NCBI GenBank assembly: GCA_035292585.1
Contig: DATDPU010000089.1
Location: forward strand, 100,559-164,558
DNA from: DASSFZ01 sp035292585
GTDB taxonomy: Bacteria > Chloroflexota > Anaerolineae > Fen-1058
Direction of reading: 5' to 3'
Length of the DNA stretch: 64,000 nucleotides
The position numbers and the translations under genes were made by a program. The notes below the pieces were generated by a model. It had not been told where the DNA came from, did no database searches, and worked only from the letters and a program-made list of their open reading frames with translations. The stretch's first letter is position 1, and each line of letters begins with the position of its first letter. Below, one piece after another: positions 37,198-45,668 of this stretch.

Positions 37198-39138
37198 GTG
37201 TATCTTCGATCGGTGATCAGGCATGGCTTGAAACCCACCCGCCAGGGTTCAGCCACAGACGATAACGGAACTCCCCAGCCAGACTCCCTGCAACAACTCC
37301 GCCGTCTCTTGGCCTTCGTGCGGCCGTATCGTGTCCGGCTGAGCGTGGCGCTGAGCGCGATCGTGGTCACCAGCTTATTGAGCCTGGCCGGCCCCTACAT
37401 GCTCCGCTTCCTGGTCGATGCAATCGTGCCCGGCGGCGATCCCTCGCAACTGAATCTCATCACGCTCAGCTTGATCGGTATCTTCGCCACGCAGGCGGTG
37501 TTCTACTTCATCCGGGGCTACCTGCTGACGTTCGTCGGCGAGCGGGTGATGGCCGACCTGCGCCTCAGGCTGTTCGAGCATCTGCAAGGGTTGTCGCTCA
37601 GCTTTTTCAACGAGCGGCGCACCGGCGAGCTGGTCTCGCGGCTGACCAACGATGTCGCGACCGTGCGCGGCGTCGTCACCGGCGACGTCGCGACCGCGCT
37701 CTCGCAGGGACTCACGTTTGTCGGCGCGCTGATCCTGATCGTCGTCACCAACTGGCGCTTGACGTTGTTCATGCTCGGCTTGATCCCGCCGGTGATGCTG
37801 TTCGCCATCTTGTTCGGGCGGCGACTGCGCACATTATCGACGCGCGTGCAGGACGAACTCGCCATCGCGACGACGGTGCTGGAGGAGTCGCTCGCGGGGG
37901 TGCGCGTGGTCCAATCGTTCACGCGCGAAGCCTACGAGATCGGGCGCTTTCGATCGAGCATCGAGAACACGTTCGCGCTGGCGATGAAACGCACGCGCCT
38001 CTCGGCGTTGTTCGGCCCCTTGATTACGTTCTTCGCCTTCGCCGCCATCGTCGCCATCTTGTGGTTCGGCGGGCAAGAAGTGCTGGCCGGGCGCTTGAGC
38101 GCGGGCCAGTTGGTGACGTTCCTGATCTTGACCTTGACGCTGGCCGGATCGATCGGCCAGTTCAGCCACCTGTGGACGAGCGTGCAGGAAGCGCTCGGCG
38201 CGACGCGCCGGTTGTTCGGAATCCTCGATACGCAGTCGGACATCGTCGAACAGCCGAACGCCCAGCCGCTGCCGCGAGTTAAGGGGCGCATCACGTTCGA
38301 GGATGTCTCCTTCGCCTATCGCCCGCTCACGAACTACGCGGACCGATCCGCGCCCGGCGTCCTGCACCGCGTCGCGCTCGACGTGCAGCCGGGCGAGGTC
38401 CTGGCGCTGGTCGGGCCAAGCGGCGCGGGCAAGACGACGCTGGTCAATCTGATCCCGCGTTTCTACGATCCAACTGAAGGCGGTATTCGGGTGGACGGGT
38501 TCGACGTCCGCACGGTGACGGTGCAGAGCCTGCGCGCGCAGATCGGCATCGTGCCGCAGGAGACGCTGTTGTTCGGCGGGACGGTGCGCGAGAACATCGT
38601 GTATGGCAAACTGGACGCGAACGAAACGGAGCTGATCGCCGCCGCGGCCGCCGCCAACGCGCACGATTTCATCCGACAACTGCCGCAGGGCTACGATACG
38701 CTTGTCGGCGAGCGCGGCGTGAAGTTGAGCGGCGGCCAGCGCCAGCGCATCGCCATCGCGCGCGCGCTCCTCAAAGACCCGCGCATTCTGCTGCTCGACG
38801 AAGCGACCTCGTCGCTGGATAGCGAGAGCGAAGGACTGGTGCAGGAGGCGTTGGAGCGGCTGATGGCGGGGCGGACGAGCATCGTGATCGCGCACCGGCT
38901 CAGCACGGTGCAGAAGGCCCACCGCATCGCCGTACTCGACGAAGGCCGGCTGGTCGAACTCGGCACACACGACGAATTGATGACGTGCGATGGCTTGTAC
39001 GCCCGGCTGTATCGCATGCAGTTCCGCCCGGCAGAGTCGCCGCCGGCGCCCGAGCCGCAAACGCACGTTGAGCCGGCGCAGCCCGCCCGACGATCGGGCC
39101 TGGAGGCGCTGCGCGTGGGGCAGTTCACCCGGACGTGA
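37198..39138 (+). CDS. ABC-type exporter, fused membrane and ATPase domains
   Basis: A 646-residue half-transporter of the MsbA/multidrug type. A six-helix membrane domain (about 35-330) contains SLSFFNERRTGELVSRLTND, the typical first coupling region. The ATPase domain (about 360-600) has Walker A LVGPSGAGKTTLVNLIPR, signature VKLSGGQRQRIAIARALLKD, Walker B ILLLDEATSSLD and switch-His IAHRLST. It should act as a homodimer exporting lipid, peptide or drug; substrate unknown. GTG start, chosen because it follows the promoter; a second GTG five codons on is possible. The 40-residue Pro/Glu-rich C-terminus is variable in this family. Confidence 0.92.
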   Translation: MYLRSVIRHGLKPTRQGSATDDNGTPQPDSLQQLRRLLAFVRPYRVRLSVALSAIVVTSLLSLAGPYMLRFLVDAIVPGGDPSQLNLITLSLIGIFATQAVFYFIRGYLLTFVGERVMADLRLRLFEHLQGLSLSFFNERRTGELVSRLTNDVATVRGVVTGDVATALSQGLTFVGALILIVVTNWRLTLFMLGLIPPVMLFAILFGRRLRTLSTRVQDELAIATTVLEESLAGVRVVQSFTREAYEIGRFRSSIENTFALAMKRTRLSALFGPLITFFAFAAIVAILWFGGQEVLAGRLSAGQLVTFLILTLTLAGSIGQFSHLWTSVQEALGATRRLFGILDTQSDIVEQPNAQPLPRVKGRITFEDVSFAYRPLTNYADRSAPGVLHRVALDVQPGEVLALVGPSGAGKTTLVNLIPRFYDPTEGGIRVDGFDVRTVTVQSLRAQIGIVPQETLLFGGTVRENIVYGKLDANETELIAAAAAANAHDFIRQLPQGYDTLVGERGVKLSGGQRQRIAIARALLKDPRILLLDEATSSLDSESEGLVQEALERLMAGRTSIVIAHRLSTVQKAHRIAVLDEGRLVELGTHDELMTCDGLYARLYRMQFRPAESPPAPEPQTHVEPAQPARRSGLEALRVGQFTRT

Positions 39139-39177
39139 GTGAACGACCTGGCAGGTCGACGACGAAGGAGAGCACAC

Positions 39178-40383
39178 TTGAATTCATTGGGCGACGGACG
39201 ACAACCTGAACCGGGCAGCGGGCTTGAATCGCTGGCGCAGTTGCGCTCGGCGCTCAACAGCGTCATGGCGCTCGACGGCCACACCAGCCTGGACGATGGC
39301 ACGTACGAGTTTCGTGGACGGTTGGTGGTCGAGTCGAGTGAGGCGTTCGATCACATCTACGATCGCTTCACGTCGGCGGGCTACACGCCGATGCTGTTTC
39401 GCCGCAACGGTCAAGAGGTGGTCGTGGCGCGGCGCGGGGTGGTCAAACTGCGTCCGCTCAATCCGCGCGTCAATTTGGTGCTGTTCATCCTGACGATCCT
39501 GAGCACGTTGTTCGCCGGTATGCTGTACGGCGCCAGTCCCGAAGTGGAGCGCGCCTTGGCGCGTAGCGGAGGCGACCCATTCAGCGTCATCTTCAGCAAC
39601 CCGGCGCTGTTGCTCAATGGCCTGCCTTACATGTTGGCGCTGCTGGGCATTCTCGGCGTGCACGAGATGGGTCATTACGTGCTGGGGCGCATTCACAAGG
39701 CCGACGTGACCCCGCCCTACTTCATCCCCATGCCGATTGGCTTGGGGACCATGGGCGCGGTGATCTTGTTGCGCTCGCCGATCAAGAACAAGCGCCAGTT
39801 GTTCGATATCGGCGTGGCCGGGCCGCTGGCCGGGCTGGTCATCGCCATTCCATTGATGATCATCGGGCTGGCAACCTCGCCCGTCATGTCGGATGAACAA
39901 GCACGTCTGCTCTTCGGTCTCGGCCCAGGCGCGGCGCTGCCACGTGAAGGCAACTCGATCCTGTATCTGCTCTTGAAACTGCTGGTGCACGGCCGCATCC
40001 TGCCGGGCGGCGGCTTCGACGTGATGCTGAACGCCATCGCGTTCCCGGCCTGGATCGGGCTGTTCATCACCTCGCTCAACCTGCTGCCGATCGGCTCGCT
40101 CGACGGCGGGCACGTCACCTATGCACTGTTCGGGCGGCAACAGTGGCGGATCGCGCGGGTCGCCTGGCTGATCATGCTCGGCGGCGGTCTGTTCCTGTTA
40201 CTCACCCGCTTCGACCTGGGGCTGAACGTGTGGCTGCTGTGGGCGCTGCTGGTGCAGCTGTTCGGCGTGATGCACCCGCCGCCGCTCGACGACATCACGC
40301 CGCTCGACCCCAGGCGGCGCGCGCTGGGCATCTTCGCGCTGATTCTATTCCTGATATTGATCGTGCCGATTCCGTTCAGTTGA
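39178..40383 (+). CDS. site-2 protease family (M50) membrane metalloprotease, copy 1
   Basis: About 401 residues. An N-terminal soluble domain of about 90 residues precedes six or more membrane helices. The zinc motif HEMGHYVLGRIH and the third ligand block LPIGSLDGGHVTYALFG are intact. TTG at 39178 is the start because AAGGAG lies exactly seven bases upstream; the longer frame would translate a GACCTGGCAGGTC repeat. These enzymes cut transmembrane proteins inside the bilayer. The next gene is a paralogue of the same layout. It follows the ABC exporter by 39 bases. The substrate is unknown; no anti-sigma factor is nearby. Confidence 0.88.
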   Translation: MNSLGDGRQPEPGSGLESLAQLRSALNSVMALDGHTSLDDGTYEFRGRLVVESSEAFDHIYDRFTSAGYTPMLFRRNGQEVVVARRGVVKLRPLNPRVNLVLFILTILSTLFAGMLYGASPEVERALARSGGDPFSVIFSNPALLLNGLPYMLALLGILGVHEMGHYVLGRIHKADVTPPYFIPMPIGLGTMGAVILLRSPIKNKRQLFDIGVAGPLAGLVIAIPLMIIGLATSPVMSDEQARLLFGLGPGAALPREGNSILYLLLKLLVHGRILPGGGFDVMLNAIAFPAWIGLFITSLNLLPIGSLDGGHVTYALFGRQQWRIARVAWLIMLGGGLFLLLTRFDLGLNVWLLWALLVQLFGVMHPPPLDDITPLDPRRRALGIFALILFLILIVPIPFS

Positions 40384-40430
40384 CGACGAAAGACGAAATC
40401 GGGTCTTTCACTCTGAGGAAAATCGCTCAA

Positions 40431-40491
40431 AGCCCGCGTCCTCGCGGGCGCTTCGTCCTAGCCTGCAGAGCGAGGACGCGGTTGGAGAGCA
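40431..40491. repeat. AGCCCGCGTCCTCGCGGGC intergenic repeat
   Basis: A GCCCGCG/CGCGGGC hairpin and a second AGCGAGGACGCGGTTGGAG arm occupy the gap between the two M50 genes; related to 18350, 29223 and 50106. Confidence 0.5.
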
Positions 40492-40495
40492 ATCT

Positions 40496-41686
40496 ATGGA
40501 TCTCGCTCTGACCGCCAACCCGTCAATCGAAGACAGCGCAGCCGAAACGCCGACTATCGTTGCATTGCATTCGGCGTTGTCCAATTTGATGGACGTCCAG
40601 CAAGTGGTGGTGCCGGTCGCGCCGGACGAAGTCGTCCAGTTCCGGGGGCAGCTGGCGTTGCCGTCGGCGCAAGCCTACACGCTGATCCGCGATCGCTTCC
40701 GCGACATCGGCTACATCGCCTTCCTGCGCCGCTCCGGCTCGCTCGATGGCGTGCAGGCGGTAAAGGGCGTGCTCCAGCTCGGCCGGAATCGCGTCTGGAT
40801 CAACCTCGTCCTATTCTTCGCCACGCTCGCCACCATGTTGATTTCGGCGACCGTATACCAGGTTCTCCGCCGCCTGGCCGAATCGGGCTTCAACCCCGAC
40901 CGTGGAGACACACTTCGAACCGCGCTCGACCTGATTGGGCAGCAGCCGGCCTGGTTGATCGAGGGCATTCCGTTCGCGGCGACGCTGCTGCTGATCCTCG
41001 CCGTTCACGAGATGGGCCATTACGTGGCCGCACGCATTCACCGCGCCGACGTGACCCTGCCGTACTTTATCCCCTTCCCGCCGTTAGCCGGGTTGTCGCT
41101 CGGCACACTTGGCGCATTCGTGCGCCTGCGCACGCCGATCGAAGACCGACGCGCGCTGTTCGACATCGGCGTGGCCGGGCCGCTGGCCGGCCTGGCTATC
41201 GCCGCGCCGTTATTCGTCGTCGGCGTCGCGCTCTCCAGGCTGCATCCCACCGCCCCCGGTGCGTCCGCGAGCGGGTTAGGGTTGTCGCCGCTGGTGACCT
41301 GGATCGTCGGTTGGCTGCAACCGCAGACCTTTGAGCTGAACCTGCGGCTCGAACTGCACCCGATCGCGATCGCGGCGTGGTTCGGCCTGCTGCTCACCGT
41401 GCTCAACCTGCTGCCGATCGGCTCACTCGACGGCGGGCACGTCACCTATGCCTTGTTCGGGCGCGCGGCCACGACCGTCTCGATCCTGACGTTTACCGGG
41501 CTGTTGCTGTTGAGCGTGTTCGCCTGGCGCGGTTGGGTACTGTGGGCCTTCGTCTCGATCCTGTTCGGGCTGCGCCATCCGCCGCCGCTCAACGACGTGA
41601 CGCCGCTCGACGCCAAGCGCCGGCTGCTCGCCTTCGCCACGTTCGCGATCGGCTTGATCCTCTTTGTGCCTACACCGTTCGCTTAA
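40496..41686 (+). CDS. site-2 protease family (M50) membrane metalloprotease, copy 2
   Basis: A 396-residue paralogue of the preceding gene with the same order: N-terminal domain (about 1-100), helices, HEMGHYVAARIHRADVTLPY, FDIGVAGPLAGL, LPIGSLDGGHVTYALFGRAA, and the ending LRHPPPLNDVTPLDAKRR. All metal ligands are conserved, so both copies should be active. The N-terminal domains are the most diverged part, suggesting different substrates or regulators. GGAG precedes the ATG. A 15-bp hairpin terminator follows. Confidence 0.88.
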   Translation: MDLALTANPSIEDSAAETPTIVALHSALSNLMDVQQVVVPVAPDEVVQFRGQLALPSAQAYTLIRDRFRDIGYIAFLRRSGSLDGVQAVKGVLQLGRNRVWINLVLFFATLATMLISATVYQVLRRLAESGFNPDRGDTLRTALDLIGQQPAWLIEGIPFAATLLLILAVHEMGHYVAARIHRADVTLPYFIPFPPLAGLSLGTLGAFVRLRTPIEDRRALFDIGVAGPLAGLAIAAPLFVVGVALSRLHPTAPGASASGLGLSPLVTWIVGWLQPQTFELNLRLELHPIAIAAWFGLLLTVLNLLPIGSLDGGHVTYALFGRAATTVSILTFTGLLLLSVFAWRGWVLWAFVSILFGLRHPPPLNDVTPLDAKRRLLAFATFAIGLILFVPTPFA

Positions 41687-41691
41687 AGCAA

Positions 41692-41724
41692 AGAAACCAG
41701 GTTTCTTCCAGAAACCTGGTTTCT
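41692..41724 (+). terminator. terminator-like hairpin after the M50 pair
   Basis: A perfect 15-bp stem, AGAAACCAGGTTTCT - TCC - AGAAACCTGGTTTCT. A variant of the AGAAACCGGGTTTCT family, with a compensating base change on both arms. Confidence 0.7.
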
Positions 41725-41775
41725 CACCTTAACACTTCGGCCGCAGTTGAATTGCGGCCAAGTCTACTTCTCGGC

Positions 41776-43191
41776 TCACGCTGCTTTGGCCGGGCGCCCC
41801 AGCGCGGCCAGCATCTCCTCGATGCGCGTGAACTTGAGTCGCGGCCGTCCTTCCGGCTGCCCGCGCGCGACTTCGAGCTCGTCCAACCGGCGCCAATCTT
41901 CATAGGAGACACAATTGGGTTGGCGTTCGCGCACCAGCCGATCGATGCTCGCCGCGTCGGGCTGCGTCGGGTTCAGGATCGAACCCTGTTTGAGGTCTTC
42001 CAGCATGCCGTTCACCGTCTCGACCGAGTCGGGTTTGTTCGTGCCGACGACGCCGGTCGGGCCGCGCTTGATCCAGCCCGAAGTGTACTGGCCGACGAGC
42101 GGCTGCTGCGTTTGGGGATCGAGCACGCGGCCTTTCTGGTTCAAGATGACGCCCCAACGCTCGTTGAAGGGCACGCCCGGCAACGCAACGCCGCGATACC
42201 CGACCGAGCGAAACACCAGCCCGATCGGCAACACTTCAAATTGATCGGTCGGCTTCGGGCTGATCGTGCCTGCCTCGGTGGCATACAACACGTTTTTCAC
42301 CAGCTTGATCGCGGTGACGCGCCCGGCCGCGTCGCCGATCAGCTCGACCGGCGAGACCAGGAAGCGAATGTAGAGCTGGCGCGGCTTCTGCGCGGGCGGG
42401 CGGTTGGCATAGCTTTGCAGGATTTCGACCTTTTTCTGCGTCGTGCGATCCTTGCCGGTTTCGAGCTGCGCCCGGCTGAGCTCATCCAGCTGCACTTCCT
42501 CAGGCAGCGTGATCGCTTCCGCCTCGGCCAGCTCGCCCAGCTCTTTGATCTCCGGGTTGCTGAACGCGGCCTGAGCCGGGCCGCGCCGCCCCAGCAAGTA
42601 CACTTCTTTGACGCGACTGTGGCGCAATGCGTCCAGCGCATAATCGGCGATATCGGTTTTCGCCAGCTCGTCCGGCGTCGAGCACAGGATGCGCGCGACA
42701 TCCACCGCAACGTTGCCCACGCCGACGACCGCCACGCGCTCCTGTGAGAGATCGAACTGTCGATCGCGAAACTCTGGGTGGCCGTTATACCAGGCGACAA
42801 ACTCGGTGGCCGGGTGGCTGCCGTGCAAATCCTCGCCGGGGATACCCATGCGCCGATCGGTCTGCGCGCCGGTGGCATACAGGATTTGGTGATAGTGTTG
42901 CTGCAAATCCTCCAGCGTAATCGTTTTGCCGAACTCGACGCAGCCGTAAAACCGAAAGCCGGGTCGAGCGGCGACTTGATCGAAGACCTTGGTGACCGTC
43001 TTGATCTTCTGGTGATCGGGCGCCACGCCGGCGCGCACCAACCCGAACGGCGTCGGCAACCGATCGAACATATCGACTTGAACAACCAAGTCGCTTTGCT
43101 TGAACAGGTGGTCGGCTGCGTAGAAGGCGGCCGGCCCCGACCCGATGATCGCGACTCGTAGCGGATTGGTCTCAATGCCGGGTTGTGTCAT
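41776..43191 (-). CDS. fprA: ferredoxin/adrenodoxin-type NADP+ reductase
   Basis: About 471 residues. FAD motif VAIIGSGPAAFYAADHLFKQ, RLPTPFGLVRAGVAPDHQKI and NAD(P) motif VAVVGVGNVAVDVARILC are those of the FprA/adrenodoxin reductase family, with TSGWIKRGPTGVVGTNKPDS in the C-terminal FAD region. It moves electrons between NADPH and a ferredoxin. The ATG at 43191 (MTQPGIETNPLR) starts the family-like sequence; the longer frame overlaps the CBS gene. No ferredoxin gene is in the window. It follows the CBS gene by 40 bases, probably in one transcript. Confidence 0.93.
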   Translation of the reverse strand: MTQPGIETNPLRVAIIGSGPAAFYAADHLFKQSDLVVQVDMFDRLPTPFGLVRAGVAPDHQKIKTVTKVFDQVAARPGFRFYGCVEFGKTITLEDLQQHYHQILYATGAQTDRRMGIPGEDLHGSHPATEFVAWYNGHPEFRDRQFDLSQERVAVVGVGNVAVDVARILCSTPDELAKTDIADYALDALRHSRVKEVYLLGRRGPAQAAFSNPEIKELGELAEAEAITLPEEVQLDELSRAQLETGKDRTTQKKVEILQSYANRPPAQKPRQLYIRFLVSPVELIGDAAGRVTAIKLVKNVLYATEAGTISPKPTDQFEVLPIGLVFRSVGYRGVALPGVPFNERWGVILNQKGRVLDPQTQQPLVGQYTSGWIKRGPTGVVGTNKPDSVETVNGMLEDLKQGSILNPTQPDAASIDRLVRERQPNCVSYEDWRRLDELEVARGQPEGRPRLKFTRIEEMLAALGRPAKAA

Positions 43192-43231
43192 GAAAGGCTC
43201 GCGTGAGCGTTTGAGAGGGATCGCGGGCGGC

Positions 43232-43666
43232 TCAAGCCCGGCCTTCCATGATCTGCGTCTGGAGCGTGTGGATTTCGCCTTCGTACTCTTCGAGCTGCGC
43301 TTTGACGACATCCCCGATCGAGACAATCCCGGCCAGCCGGCCCTGATCCATCACCGGCAGATGGCGAAAGCGTCGCTCGGTCATCGTCTGCGCGACCGAT
43401 TTCAGATCATCGTGCGGCGAGGCGACGATCACATCTTTCGTCATCACCTGCCGGATCGGCTGGTTGAAGACATCCGGCGTGCGTGCGGACGCGCGAATGA
43501 TATCGCGTTCGGAGACGATGCCGACCGGTCTCTCAGCTTCGTCCGTGACGACCAGCGCGCCCACGTTGTGCTCCACCAGCAAGGCAATCGCCTCGCGAAC
43601 GGATTGTTCCGGGCGAACGGTGATGACGTGGACACCTTTGGTATTGAGGACAGCGATGATTTTCAT
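43232..43666 (-). CDS. CBS-pair protein
   Basis: A 144-residue protein made of two CBS motifs: ITVRPEQSVREAIALLVEHN with GIVSERDIIR, and VASPHDDLKSVAQTMTERRF with RHLPVMDQGRLAGIVSIGDV. A short helix ends the protein. CBS pairs bind adenosine nucleotides and regulate partners; the partner is unknown, but fprA directly downstream is a candidate by position. The ribosome site AGGAGGGACCTCCT is itself palindromic and could hide in a hairpin. Confidence 0.87.
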   Translation of the reverse strand: MKIIAVLNTKGVHVITVRPEQSVREAIALLVEHNVGALVVTDEAERPVGIVSERDIIRASARTPDVFNQPIRQVMTKDVIVASPHDDLKSVAQTMTERRFRHLPVMDQGRLAGIVSIGDVVKAQLEEYEGEIHTLQTQIMEGRA

Positions 43667-43707
43667 AGGAGGTCCCTCCTCAACGCAGATCGGGTTAACC
43701 TGATTAT

Positions 43708-43790
43708 CAGTAGTTCACGAAACGTCCCGTAGCCTAGGGCCTTGTGCCCGCTTTTGCCGCCCACAACCCCACAAGGGGGCGCAAGCAGGG
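43708..43790 (+). mobile_element. truncated copy of the CAGTAGTTCACGAAACG MITE
   Basis: 83 bases that match the reverse complement of 54211-54293 with only two or three differences. It keeps one terminal repeat and lacks the other, so it looks like an end-deleted copy of the element at 54182. Confidence 0.75.
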
Positions 43791-43822
43791 TCTTTCCGAA
43801 ATAAAAGTTGTTCTCCACGCAC

Positions 43823-44443
43823 TCATAGAAACGGGTTGTTCAGTCGCTCATCACCGATTGTTGTAGCCGGGCCGTGGCCGGGATACACAGTTACCTCATC
43901 GGGCAAGGTGAGCAGCTGGTTGCGAATGCTGGCGATGAGCGTATCGAAGTCGCCGCCAGGGAAATCGGTGCGGCCGATACTCCCATGGAACAGGACATCG
44001 CCATCGAAGACGGCCTGCTCGCGTTCGAGATAGAAGACGACGTGCCCCGGCGTGTGGCCGGGCGCAAACCGCGCCTCGAACCGCAGCGCGCCGACCTCAA
44101 CGCTTTGCCCGTGTTCGAGCGCGATGTCCGGGTCGGGCGCAGGGCGCATCGGGATCGAGAACCAGCGCGCGCCGCCGTCCAGGCGCAACAACGGCAGATC
44201 GAGCGGGTGCAACGCAACGGGCGCATGCGTCGCGTCGACGAGATCCGCCAGCGCGCCGATGTGATCGAAATGAGCGTGAGTCAACAAGATCGCAGTCACC
44301 GTGGCGCGCAACGCTTCGACGGCAGCCAGGATGTGGGCGGCGTCCCAGCCCGGATCGATCACGGCTGCCCGGCGCGTTTCCTCGCACACGACCAGGTAGC
44401 AATTCGTCTGAACGGGGCCGACGGTGAGTGTTTTGATGTGCAT
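43823..44443 (-). CDS. glyoxalase-II-like metallo-hydrolase
   Basis: A 206-residue metallo-beta-lactamase-fold protein, short as in YcbL/GloB-like type. LTHAHFDHIGALADLVD (zinc ligands), FAPGHTPGHVVFYL, DGDVLFHGSIGRTDFPGGD and YPGHGPATTIGDE are all conserved. The likely reaction is thioester (S-lactoylglutathione-like or other) hydrolysis, but substrates of this subgroup vary. The divergent TPR gene begins 46 bases away. Confidence 0.9.
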   Translation of the reverse strand: MHIKTLTVGPVQTNCYLVVCEETRRAAVIDPGWDAAHILAAVEALRATVTAILLTHAHFDHIGALADLVDATHAPVALHPLDLPLLRLDGGARWFSIPMRPAPDPDIALEHGQSVEVGALRFEARFAPGHTPGHVVFYLEREQAVFDGDVLFHGSIGRTDFPGGDFDTLIASIRNQLLTLPDEVTVYPGHGPATTIGDERLNNPFL

Positions 44444-44477
44444 GGTTATGCCTTATGCGGTGTGCGCAAAGCGGGTA

Positions 44478-44483
44478 TATAAT
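44478..44483 (+). promoter_or_regulatory. -10 box of the TPR protein gene, apparently leaderless
   Basis: TATAAT is followed by six bases and the ATG at 44490, the same geometry as ftsY and the aspS leader. No -35 consensus is visible. Confidence 0.5.
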
Positions 44484-44489
44484 TCGGCT

Positions 44490-45275
44490 ATGGAAGGTGG
44501 CTACGTTATCGGTTCCATGGAACAGCCCGCGGTCCCCCCGCCGACGCTGGCGCAGGCGATCGGGGCGATCAAGGCCGGGCAACGCGGCGAGGGTCGCGCG
44601 CTGCTCGCCCAGGTCCTGGCCGCCGACCCGAACAACGTGACCGCCTGGCTGTGGCTGAGCGAAGTCGCCGACTCCGACGACGAACGCCGCGAGTATCTGA
44701 AGCGCGTGCTGGCAATCGATCCCGACAACCCCGAGGCGCTCAAAGGTCTGGAGTTGCTGGGGACGATCGACCGGATACCGCCCTGGTTGTCCGAGACGAC
44801 GCCTCTGGTAGCGGAGCGGTCGATTGCGCCGGTTCAAGAGGTGATCGTCACACCTGCGCCTCCACCCGCTGAGACCGTTTACTATTTTGACAACCTCGTT
44901 CAAATCACCAGCACGCGCGCCATGTTCGGCGAGACCACGTATGCCGTGGCGAATATCACGGCGGTGGAAATGGCTGTCCAGCCGGCCAGCCGCATCTTCG
45001 GCAGCATCGTCATCGCGATGGGCGCGTTCGCCATCCTATTGGGGCTGCGCATCCTGACCGATAATCCCATCGTGATCCTGAGCGTGATGATTATCGCCTT
45101 GATCGGGTTGCTCATCATCATCGCCGGCGTGTGGTTGAACAGTCTAGCCCGGCCAAGTTACCTGGTCAGGATCACCACGCCGGGGGACGTGAAGGACATG
45201 CTGGAATCGAGAAGCCCGGAATACATTCAACGCATTGTGGATGCCATCAACGAAGCGATCGTCAAACGCGGTTAA
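44490..45275 (+). CDS. TPR-like protein with two membrane helices (DUF6232-like)
   Basis: About 261 residues. Residues about 15-90 form one or two TPR-like repeats (IKAGQRGEGRALLAQVLAAD, NVTAWLWLSEVADSDDERRE). A Pro-rich linker leads to YYFDNLVQITSTRAMFGETT, resembling DUF6232, with two adjacent membrane helices (about 173-193 and 198-222). The cytosolic tail contains a short helix. The ATG at 44490 was chosen because the longer frame overlaps the promoter and the divergent gene. Function unknown; a membrane-anchored scaffold is the cautious reading. Confidence 0.75.
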   Translation: MEGGYVIGSMEQPAVPPPTLAQAIGAIKAGQRGEGRALLAQVLAADPNNVTAWLWLSEVADSDDERREYLKRVLAIDPDNPEALKGLELLGTIDRIPPWLSETTPLVAERSIAPVQEVIVTPAPPPAETVYYFDNLVQITSTRAMFGETTYAVANITAVEMAVQPASRIFGSIVIAMGAFAILLGLRILTDNPIVILSVMIIALIGLLIIIAGVWLNSLARPSYLVRITTPGDVKDMLESRSPEYIQRIVDAINEAIVKRG

Positions 45276-45291
45276 GGTCGAGTGGCGACAA

Positions 45292-45316
45292 AAGGCCCGG
45301 CGCAGTGCCGGGCCTT
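45292..45316. terminator. bidirectional terminator between convergent genes
   Basis: A perfect 10-bp stem, AAGGCCCGGC-GCAGT-GCCGGGCCTT, with TTGCATTTT on the plus side and TTTTGTCGCC on the minus side. Confidence 0.85.
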
Positions 45317-45333
45317 GCATTTTCCACAACGCC

Positions 45334-45606
45334 TCATTTTGCCTGAGCAGCGGGCTGATCGTCCGAAGCCGCCCGCCCGCGCACGCGGCGCGACTCATGC
45401 ACCCACGCTTCCACGGTATCCAAATCGAGGCTGTTGGCGCTGCACCACTGCTTGAACTGCTCGTAGCGCGTCCGAACGTCTGAAGTGTCATGCATCGGGT
45501 CGGCCTGCTGCTCTTCGGCGATAATCTCCGCAAAGCGCGCCAGGATGCGCAGCTGATCGCTGCCGAGTTTGTCCACGACCATCAAGAGTCTATCGCGTTC
45601 GTCCAT
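45334..45606 (-). CDS. small hypothetical protein
   Basis: A 90-residue, mainly helical, charged protein (MDERDRLLMVVDKLGSDQLR; FAEIIAEEQQADPMHDTSDV; YEQFKQWCSANSLDLDTVEA). Not recognised. Supported as a gene by a GGGGGAGG ribosome site, an extended -10 TGCTATAAT at 45632-45627, and the shared terminator at its end. Confidence 0.7.
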   Translation of the reverse strand: MDERDRLLMVVDKLGSDQLRILARFAEIIAEEQQADPMHDTSDVRTRYEQFKQWCSANSLDLDTVEAWVHESRRVRGRAASDDQPAAQAK

Positions 45607-45668
45607 GCCTCCCCCGTCGGAGCAGGATTATAGCACGGTTTAGCGAAGAGCCTCTCAACCAGATCGAT

